64,000 nt of DNA. It comes from Drosophila persimilis. Lineage: Eukaryota > Arthropoda > Insecta > Diptera > Drosophilidae. The position numbers and the translations under genes were made by a program. Location: NCBI RefSeq assembly GCF_003286085.1, contig NW_020825288.1, positions 13,330,001 through 13,394,000 of the forward strand. Direction: 5' to 3'. Below are positions 55,301 through 64,000 of the stretch, piece by piece. The first letter of the stretch is position 1, and each line of letters opens with the position of its first letter. The notes below the pieces were generated by a model. That model was not told the origin of the DNA, did no database searches, and worked only from the letters and a program-made list of their open reading frames with translations.

Positions 55301-58300
55301 TTGTCATTTGCTGCTGCTGCTGCTGGTGCTGGTGCTGGCCACCGGAGGATGGCAGCTGTACGGGCAGCGAATCGAACTGTTTGGAATTCAATGTCACAGG
55401 CAGGGGAGGCGGCTGCACCGACTGCGTCTGCTGCTGGGACTGCTTCGACTTGTACATGCCCTTGAGGATGCACAGCTCAAACAGCGACTTGGACTGATTG
55501 TCGTTCGAGTCGCTGGAGTCCACCGAGCTGTACGACTCCTGCTGGTTCTTGCGCACCGTCATCGCAGAGTTCAGAGAGCACGCCGAAGTGGCCGCATTAA
55601 TGGCCATGGGCTGCGAGGAGCTCAACGAACTGGAGCGCTTTCCGTTTGAGCTGAAGCCAAGATTCGATTTGGGTCTATTGCAACCAGCGGCAATAGCCTA
55701 CGGAACAAAGAGAGTGGAAATCAGTTGCCGTCTAAAGCGGAAGGGATCGAATGAATGCCTTTTACCTGACTCAACAAGTTGGTGTCGTCCTCCGAGTCAA
55801 TGGAAAGGGAACTCAGGGAATCGTCTTGCCAGTGCGGTGGCCGGGATGAAGACTGCTCTGCAGGAGCTTTGGGCTCCATGCTCGGACTACAGAGAAGCAG
55901 GAATTACATTGAGCCTCAAAGTCCATAAATACGAGTACATACCCCACAGTTGTTTCCTTCAGCTGCACCGCTGGACCCACCAGACTGGAGCCGACAGTGA
56001 GATTGGACAGGCCAGAGACCACCGAAAAGTTGCAGGGGCTGTCCTCGACCAGGTATTTGCTCATCTCATCGCTGGAGGGCAGATAGCCGGGGAGCAGGCT
56101 GCCTCCTCCACGCCGCAGCATGGCGATGGGATCGTCGGGTGTCGGCTGCTGCTTCTGCATGCCATCGCGTATACACTGCTGCAGCAGATGCTGCCCTGCT
56201 GCCCCGCCACAGTCGGAGGTGTTCGAGGAGACTCCGTCGGCAGAGGAGGGCGGATCGGGGTCCTTTAGCTCGTTGCAGGAGTTCACAGAGATGGCCGAGA
56301 GATTGGTGTGGCTGCCCACCTTCGAGAGCAGGGCGGGCGTGTCTTCGGTGCAGTAGCTTCGGGTGGTTTCCTCCGTCTCCACCTCCGGGGCCGTGGGCTT
56401 CCGCTGCATTCCCATGTTGATGCAGTTGGCCAGCAGCAGATCGTCCTCGTTGTAGTGCACCACCTCCTGTGCCGCTTCCTTTTCATCGTCCACGATGCTG
56501 AGACTGCTCAAGCTGGTGGCCGTCGAGAACTGGGCCGGGGTGTGCTCCACGTTGAAGCTGCTCAGATCGTCCTCAAAGACGCTGCGCAGGGGACGCATGC
56601 TGGCTGCCACTGGACCCGGCGACTGTCGGTTCACACTGTTGCGCCGGGGCGACTGCGGCATGCTCTGTGTGGGAGAGTCCGGCAGCTCGGATGGGGAGAT
56701 TACGCCGCTTGCCAGGCGACTGAATTCACTGACCACCGAACTCTTGTCATCGCAATTGGCCACATCCACGTCGGGATCGTGCACGAGCGAGTCCATGGAG
56801 CTGCGGCGCGAGAACATCAGCGGGGTTTCCAGGGCAGAGGAGGACTTCACCAGAACCTCCTGCTCCTCCTCCTCCACTTGCTGCCGCTCCTCCTCGGCCA
56901 GCAGCTGCTTCACAGGCTTGGCTTTGGCCTCTGCTCCGAGTGGAGCAGCTGCCAGCTGCATGGCCTTGATTCCCGATTCATCCAGACTGCTGAGGGAATC
57001 GTAGCGACTAAAGTAGCCCGGCGTGCCCTCCTCGCAGTAGTTGATGGGCTTCTCCGGCGTATACGAACCGGAACCGCTGCACTGCAACAGCTTTGAGAGT
57101 TTCTTGGGGGCGACAGAGGCAGAAGCAGAGGCAGAGGCAGCGGGAACCTTGGCTTCCGGCTTTACCCCCGATTCGACTTCAGTCTTGGCCGCCAGCCGCA
57201 GATCCGTGACAGAGGCCGCATTGGAGATTACATAGGGCGTGTCCTCGGTCTGATAGCACTTGACACTATCGTCCAGGATGAGCAGTATCTCCTGTCCCTC
57301 GGGTTTTCCCTCCGGAGTCGCTGGCGTCTTCGTTGCCGTGGTCTTTGCTGATATGTCCAGGAGGTCGGCTTCCAGTTGGTTCTCGGCGTAGCGCAGACTA
57401 AAGTCTGTGGGCTGGTCGAGGTCCGTCTCCTGATATGTCGATGTGACATGTGTCTTGGTGGCGTTCTCGCTGTACTTGGCCGAGTAGTCGATGGGCTGCT
57501 CCTCGGTGGCCTCTGCATCCTGCTCCATTTCCATCTCGAAGTCGGTTATCTTCGGCTGCCCCTTGCGCTGGGCATCCGAGGCAGAGGCTGAGCGCATCAG
57601 ATGCTCGTAGGCAGAGTCCGATTTGGCCGAGTAGACCGAGTCCCGGCTCTCGCTCTTCGTGAGCATCGTGGATCGGGTGAGCCGTGGCACTGCCGGGTGC
57701 CGACGCGACGAACTGGAGGCTCGCTTCCCGCCGGTGTCCAGGTTGTCGCACGTCTCCGAGTGTCGCTCGCCCAGCTCCTGCTGCAGTGCCTTGGCCTTGC
57801 GTGCCTCCAGCGTGGGCAGCGCCTTCAGTCCCATGGAGCGGGCAATGGGATCGAGCTGATGATGATTCTGCACGGCCGGACGAAAGTTCAGCAGGTTCTT
57901 GAGGGCCGACGAGCTGCCCTCCGAGATCATGGCATGCTTCGAGTGGATGAGAGAGCGCAGCATCGGCACGGCCCCATTGTCCCACAGGAATTTCTGGTCC
58001 TCCGGGCAGCGGGCCGACAGATTCCACAGAGTGCCGCAGGAGTTGCTGACGACCGTCAGGCTCTCCGACTTGAGCTGCTGCAGAAGAATGGCCAGACAGT
58101 TGTGCTGGCGCAGCACCTGCCGGTACGGCTCGCAGACGGCAATGTGGCTGGAGACGTTCCGGAGAATGCCGCCCGCATTTTCGATGATCTTGAGGGTCTT
58201 GCTGGGTCCCTCGTAGCTGAGCATTCCCACCAGGAAGGCCAGGGCGCCGTCCACGGCACAGAACTCCGCCTTGTTGGTGCTGCAGTGGGCGGAGAGGTTC

Positions 58301-59775
58301 CAGAGGGCCGAGAGTATGGCCTTCAGGGTGTTCTCGCTCTTGTTGCGCATGGCCGCCAGGGCCAGGGCCGTCACCGTGCCAATCTCGTTGAGCACCGCCT
58401 TCATGTTACTGTCCGCCCGCCAGGAGAGATTGCGCAGCACACTGGCCGTCACCTGGAGGAGATCGTCGGGCGCCGAGTCCAGCTGGGCCACCAGGGCCTC
58501 CATGAACTGCTTCTGGCCACAGAGCAGAGCCTTGTTGTTCTCATCCCCGAAGGTGAGATTGGTGAGGGCCATCAGGGCGTAGCGACGCAGCGAATTGCAG
58601 CACTGATCCTCGGGCTTGGGCCCATGGACGGCATGGTCCAGGTGCACCAGATTCGGGATGGCATGCAGGGCCCCCAGGGCGCACATGGCATGGCGATGGT
58701 CCTCGTCGAAGCTGATCTTCATCAGGGAGGAGATCGCGGCCAGCGGATGCCTGTCCGAGTCGTCGGCTATGGCCTCGCCGCCGCTCTGGAGCAGGGTCTT
58801 CAGGAAGGAGCAGTAGTCGAGGATTTGGTCGAGCAGGCGCAGCACCTTGGCCTCCCTCCGGCCGGACTTCTCGTCCGGGTGCGTGTGCACCACATTGTGC
58901 AGGGCCTGGCTGGCGCACTTCCTCACCTCCGGCTCGTTGTCGGGGGCATGCATCATCTGGACGAGGAGCGGCATGCAGCCCGAGCGCCGCAGCGTGGCAC
59001 AGCTCTGGGCATTACCCGAGAGCTCCAGGAACTTCTTGGCCATCTCCAGGGGATCGTTGGAGCCCAGCATCGAGAGCAACGAGTACACACACTCCACTTT
59101 TGAGCCCAGTGTGGCATCCACCGCTGCCGCTGCTGCCGTTCCATAGCGCTCGTCGAAGCTTGTGGTCCAGGCGGCTCCTTTGGGCAGACGCGGCGGCATG
59201 GGATTGTCGCCGTCGAGGAAGCGCGACAGCGTATAGGAGGGCTCCTTGCTGCGCGAGGCCCGACCCGAGCTGGCCGGCGAGCCACCGTTCCGCTGTGGCA
59301 GCTCCTCTAGCTGCTGCTGCTGGGCGGACTTCCGCTCAAAGTTCCTGTCCAGACTACGGTGCTCCCGCATCTCTCGCAGCTCCTGGGCCAGCATATAGTC
59401 GGGCGGAATGGGATTCTCGTCCAGGAAGTGCTTCGCCCCCGGCTTCTTTCCCACGACACCCACTGCCCCGACGCCATTCTGTGTGAAATTGAGGGTGTTG
59501 TCGTCCTGCGTGAACTCCTTCTTGGTGTATCCGCTGGCGGCCAGCTCGTAGTCGCTGATCTCCCCATCCCGCTCGTACTTCTTGTCCATCTTCAGCTGCT
59601 CGCCGGCAGCCCCGAACTCATCCTCGTAGTCTGGTGGCGGCACTGCATCGTAGTCCAGGAAGTGCGGCTTGCGTTCTGGCACATCGTCTATGCTTAGGCC
59701 AGCAATGGCCGCCGTCACCAGGCTCGTGCCATCCACATCCTCCTCCAGCTCGGGCGTGAGCGTTGGCTCCAACAT
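52320..59775 (-). CDS. Apc: Adenomatous polyposis coli homologue (Apc)
   Basis: Exons 59775-55943, 55886-55766 and 55697-52320 join in frame (phases 2 and 0) to 2443 residues, close to D. melanogaster Apc (~2417) and far longer than Apc2. APC is the scaffold of the beta-catenin (Armadillo) destruction complex in Wnt signalling. Armadillo repeats lie at ~225-620 (ASQALHNVVHTHP, ALMALTNLTFGDENNKALL, VLRNLSWRADSNMKAVL, SALWNLSAHCSTNKAEF, GTLWNLSARCPEDQKFLWD). Then come 15-residue beta-catenin sites (IDYSAKYSENA, TDFSLRYAENQLE), several 20-residue repeats (GYFSRYDSLSSLDES, SLSSLSIVDDEKE, DDSLSSLSIDSEDD, SYSSVDSSDSND) and short Ser-Ala-type Axin-binding elements. The long last exon is Ser/Pro-rich and basic with His/Gln runs, fitting microtubule contact. 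The N-terminal oligomerisation coiled coil of vertebrate APC is not evident. Confidence 0.96.
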
Positions 59776-60408
59776 GACGGCGGAGCGGAGCAGCCTCTCG
59801 GGGAAGATCTCTGTTTGTGCTGTGCTGTGGTCTGGCTCTTGCTCTGACTGTGCCTCAAGTCAATACTCCATGGCCTGTAAGTAGTGGAAAGGGAAACAAG
59901 TGAGAGGCGGAAAACGAGACTTTTAAATTTAGTGGCGAGTGGCCGGACCAAGACGTGGGCTAACGCTAACGCCTTTTGTTCGCGTCATCACTTGACGGCT
60001 ATAATATAATATTCCCCAGAGCGAAGCTGAAATGGAGACGCGCTGACGCCCCCGCCATATCAGGTGTAGGCCGGGCTCAGACCTGAATGACCCACAACAT
60101 TCTGTGGGAAGACAATCGCGGAATCAAACATGAATTCTTTATGGCACAACACATCGAATTTTATTTTCTTGGAACGGCGTTTTATTCAGACCCTATTTCT
60201 GCAAATTCTTAACATGATTTATTGATTTCTTACTGAAATACGATTCGGTTCTGTTTCTGTGACGATGACGGCACGCGAATTGATGCTCGACTGGGAACGA
60301 AAGTATTCTGTACTGACATTTGGGGGAATATATGTATTAGAGCCTTGCCTTGAAAACTGTCCACTCATGCAGGGCTCTAATGTGTCGGATCCACATTTAT
60401 CTCTACAT
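59776..60408 (-). promoter_or_regulatory. Apc 5' flank
   Basis: The region immediately upstream of the Apc ATG should hold 5' UTR and possibly a proximal promoter. No motif 1, DRE or TATA element was convincing. A minus-strand 3' splice site just before the ATG cannot be excluded. Confidence 0.3.
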
Positions 60409-60512
60409 TAGTGTTGGGTAAGCATTAGTGTTGGATAAGAACTAGTGTTGGATAAGAACTAGTGTTGGATAAGAACTAGTGTTGGATAAGAACTAGTGCT
60501 GGGTTAACATTA
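60409..60512 (+). repeat. 17-bp minisatellite
   Basis: Unit GTTGGATAAGAACTAGT repeated about five to six times, with degenerate end units (GTTGGGTAAGCATTAGT at the left, GCTGGGTTAACATTAGA at the right). It directly abuts a dispersed promoter-repeat copy. Confidence 0.9.
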
Positions 60513-60690
60513 GAAAAATATACCATAAATATACTGACGAACTCAAGTTTCATTATACATATTCCTCAATTTTGATGTTCCGTCGAATATTATTAGCTAG
60601 ATAGGAAATTTAGCCATGCCAGGCCCATATTGTAGTTTTATACGATTGATGAATCAATTTTCTAACTAACTGGCTTATTCTTAATTTTTT
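60512..60690 (+). repeat. Dispersed promoter-associated repeat, copy 7 (upstream of Apc)
   Basis: AAATATACCATAAATATACTG, then 'gacgaactcaag', 'attcctcaattttgat', 'ccgtcgaatattattagc', 'aaatttagccatgcc', 'gattgatgaatcaatttt' and 'taactggc'. It matches copies 3 and 4 and points away from Apc, but has no motif 1. Confidence 0.85.
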
Positions 60691-63600
60691 TTGCTTAAAA
60701 AAAGATTATAGCGAAATAAGTCAAATAGTCGTCCGTATTGCTATATTTTGCACCTGCTCACTGTCCAATTAGTAACATACTGAATTTTTAAAAGAGTAAA
60801 AAGCTTTGCCGGTAATACAAAAAGTGTGAAGTAAACGCAAATATGAACAACAACTGCCAGAACGCAAAATGCCCTTTGAGGATCAGAATTGCGCAAAAAG
60901 TGAGTAGAGAACAAGTGAGCAAATAAGAACAGTTTCGAAGGAACATGTTTAGTTTCAAACTTAAGTGAGGGCAACACAACACTACTCTACATATGTGTGA
61001 ACTAATACTTGTTCAAGTACCTAGTCTTCAGTCTAGTCTTTATTAATCCCATCTTTCGAGATCTATTATTATTATTATTACGAGGCCTTACAGTACTTCT
61101 TTTTACCGCCCTGTAGAAATACGTGCAAGAACCTATTATTACTGTATTAATATTATTTCCTAAATTCTATTCTATTCCTTCTATAGAGTGCAGGGCCATC
61201 ACATGGGATGTATTTGAAACCTATGAGACACAGATATTTTTTATCCCTATTTAGATCTAGATTCTTCATTATATCACAGGTGTCAATTCCTATTCCTATA
61301 TTAATATATATTTAAAATCGTTTTTATCTAGTAAATAAATTTCAAAACGTAGTTTAATTTATTAAGAAGATAAAGATTAAGATAAGGAAAGGCAGTTTTT
61401 ATCCCTCGATTCCCACTTGTCCTCTGCAATCCACTCTGATCTAAAAGCTTTTCATTTGTTTTCAAATTGGAGGGAATCGAAATACAATTTCCCCAGACTG
61501 AAGAAAGCTAGTTCCCCTTTCTCCAACTATCTATCTATCTTTTATATTCGTTTCTGTTCTATAAGGTTCCGCATCAACTTTCACGAGAACTCCAATTCTT
61601 TTCTGGCCCCAAAAGTGTCTCCTTTATTGGTCTGCAGCATGAAATGAATGCAGTTTTCAGCTATTGTGCGACTACTATGTATATCCACTGGCAACAACAA
61701 TAATCAGCTAAATCATTATCATGATTAACTGCTGCTGCTGCTGCTGCTGGTGGCTGCATCTTTTAGAAAGTTAGCGGCACACGGCGTCGTCGTCGTCGTC
61801 TTTGCGGAATTTCCAGTGCATGAAAAAGATACAGATGCGTCTTCAGGTGTTCCAGCAACAGAGGAGTGTGGAGTGGAGTGGATGCTACTCTTCTGTAGAT
61901 GCTACACATACTCGTACTCCGATATGTGCTTCTCATTTCTCATTTGAGGCTACCGTTTGAATAATGCGCGAAATGCAATTTGGAGCTGCTGCATTTTCCT
62001 CTTATTTTTTACTATTTGCAGCGGCGCATGTGCCGTAAAATTGAGCATACACACACACATACACACAAAAGATGGAATACATTCGTATACGTGTAGGTAC
62101 ATATACTCTTAGAAGTCAGTGTATGATTTGGGGAATGACCCGTGGAATAGTCGTGTACTGCGTGTGTACCAGTTATCTCGTCAACAAGTCTTGTTTCAAG
62201 CTCCAATTGGCAAATTAATCAAAATTTAATTGCCCGACGAACGAAAGAGGTTGGAAAACCAACCACAACTCGAATGCAAATCCGCCAATCGCTTGTGTAA
62301 TATTGCGCCAGAGAGGAAATGCATCGGAATGGAAGTGGAAACGGAATGTTGGACTGTCCAAGTCGCGGGCCAATCGACTCGATTGTTCGCCTAGGCCTTC
62401 AAACCCAATTGATATCGCCCCCTAAGTATACCTTATCGTCGATAAGGTGTGGGCTCTCCCAAGAATATGATTTATCATTTAGTTACACTCCCAGATATCA
62501 GCCACTAGCCAGAGCTCTTTCGATGAATCAACAGTCCAACAATTGGCCAAAGTAAGGGAGGAATCCGCATATAGTTTGTATTTATATATGGATCCGCCTT
62601 TGCATACGAGTTTGTGTGTACGTGATAGATGGGTATGGGATGGGTATGCTGTGCGCTGGCACCCAAGTACCGCCACAAAGAATGCTAAAATATGCGTCAC
62701 TTGTCTAGCCGCTAGACACTTCCCAACTCCCGGCCCCCTAGCCCTCCCTCGTCGTGTCATTAACCGCAGGCCACAGGCAGAGGCACAGCCAAAAGCCATT
62801 ACGAAAAAGGAATCCACCGCCGCACAGTGGAGTGCACTGCCCAGTGCCCCAAGGGGATACAAAATTGTCATTTAGTGGGCTCCCCAGAGCTCAGAAATAT
62901 ATGTAGATATGCTAAAGGAATTACTCTATAAGCCATACACAATAAGAGAATGGGGAATATGGGAGTAATTGAAATGTTATCAATAAAAGTGGGCTGATTA
63001 GGTGGCTCTTAAGTCTTGAATCGAATTACGGGGCTATTTATAACCATTCCTACGACAATACTTTCTTGGCAGATAGTTTTTTCTATGGGGTTGCTCGAAT
63101 AAACAATGTTCTTCCGTAATGTGGGAGGCGGCACAAGCGTATGCTGTAAAGCGCCAAAACAACATACATTGCGTGTGCATGATACGGCATATTGATGGAG
63201 GAACTGCTTACATCTCAATACAGATGACGGTTAACTTATTGGTATGGAATGTTTTAAAAAAGAGTAAAATGTAATCTTCAATTTAGTCACCAAAGTCGCC
63301 TTTATTATCCCACTGTACATCATTTGGTTTGGCACACATTTTGCATACCGAATATCTCTCAAATGGCAAAGAATTATCAAAAGAAAGCAACCACGAAGAG
63401 ATGTACGGGAGGACGGAATGGATTTGCCTGCCATGGATTGGCGATGGCTATGGAACCGACGGCAATTAAACAGGCAAACAGGGAACATAAATAATAAAAC
63501 TATCTGTCCGTCCGTCTGTCCATCCATCTGTTTGTTTTTGCCGCGTGTGTGTGTGTGTGTGCGTTAGTTTAATGAACGACGCCACTCCGCTTTTGTTTTT

Positions 63601-64000
63601 ATTGTTGGTTGTTAGTGGACGCTGATGATGTCTTTGCGGCACTAGCGCTGCTTCTGTTGGAGCTGTTGCTGCTGCTACTGCTGCCACTGACGATGATGAT
63701 TATGTAAATTGTGGAAAAGTAAAAGGGAAACTAAATACCATTGCCTATCATATGGAACTGTATGGTACTCTCGTATTGTGTTTTATTGTTTCTCTGGTAT
63801 GTGGTGCTGTTGTAGCATGTTGAAGAGAGAAATGGAAACAACAGGCAAAGGAATGATGGATTTAGAGGTCGAAGATGTTGATGCCCTAGCAGATGGATAT
63901 ACTAATACGATATACTCGAACATATTGTACAATACATGCAAGTATCACTTATTTAGTAAGATTGGAAAATAGTAACATTAAAAAATGTTCCATTTTCCAC
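60691..64000. other. Apc-upstream region, no gene recognised
   Basis: AT-rich DNA with simple repeats (TTA near 61066, CTG near 61730-61750, CGTCGT near 61788, CA near 62048, GT near 63545). Open frames are short and lack domains. It may contain Apc 5' untranslated exons or enhancers, which cannot be seen by sequence reading alone. Confidence 0.5.

Noticed and set aside
57601..59103. 500-codon plus-strand frame opposite Apc
   Set aside because: Antisense shadow of the Armadillo-repeat exon caused by GC-rich codon use; the minus frame has clear homology.

Overview
The window is fly nuclear DNA. Short GT-AG introns, housekeeping promoters carrying the CAGTGTGACC (motif 1) and GGTATATTT (motif 6) elements, CAG/CAA-rich coding repeats and full-length Drosophila orthologues all point to Drosophila. 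The ~1.08 kb TATACCCGATACT-bounded repeat and the gene order suggest the obscura group (for example D. pseudoobscura, Muller element E). The species call is inference; the genus is secure. Intron-exon models below were built by eye from splice sites and reading phase, and every complete model keeps frame.

Layout, left to right: the start of an URB1/NPA1-like nucleolar gene (minus, cut by the window edge); a 12-kb BTB gene (plus) with two alternative FLYWCH C-terminal exons; Rpn7 (minus) and AP-2mu (plus), head to head; a tandem pair of PEBP genes (plus); a BPHL-like mitochondrial hydrolase (minus); Neurexin-1 (Nrx-1, plus, 13 coding exons, 1858 aa, with a long AT-rich 3' region); prefoldin 5 (plus); a 240-aa coiled-coil gene (minus); CCT1/T-cp1 (minus); an SLC41-type Mg2+ transporter (minus); an inverted-repeat locus built from barrier-to-autointegration-factor (BAF) sequence; and Apc (minus, 2443 aa). 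About 4 kb upstream of Apc has no recognisable gene.

Functional themes: proteostasis (Rpn7, prefoldin 5, CCT1), endocytosis and synapse (AP-2mu, Nrx-1), and Wnt signalling (Apc). From memory of the D. melanogaster map, URB1-side genes through CCT1 belong near 94A-B while Apc lies near 98F, so a synteny break probably falls between CCT1 and Apc.

Two things stand out. First, 51318-51813 is a compact hairpin (arms ~230 nt, about 90% alike, loop ~36 nt) made of two head-to-head frameshifted BAF fragments: a strong candidate hairpin-RNA/endo-siRNA source aimed at BAF-family transcripts. Second, seven copies of one dispersed repeat containing motif 1 and/or motif 6 sit upstream of seven genes, all oriented the same way relative to the neighbouring gene, as if a promoter module had been dispersed or a repeat preferentially kept at housekeeping promoters.
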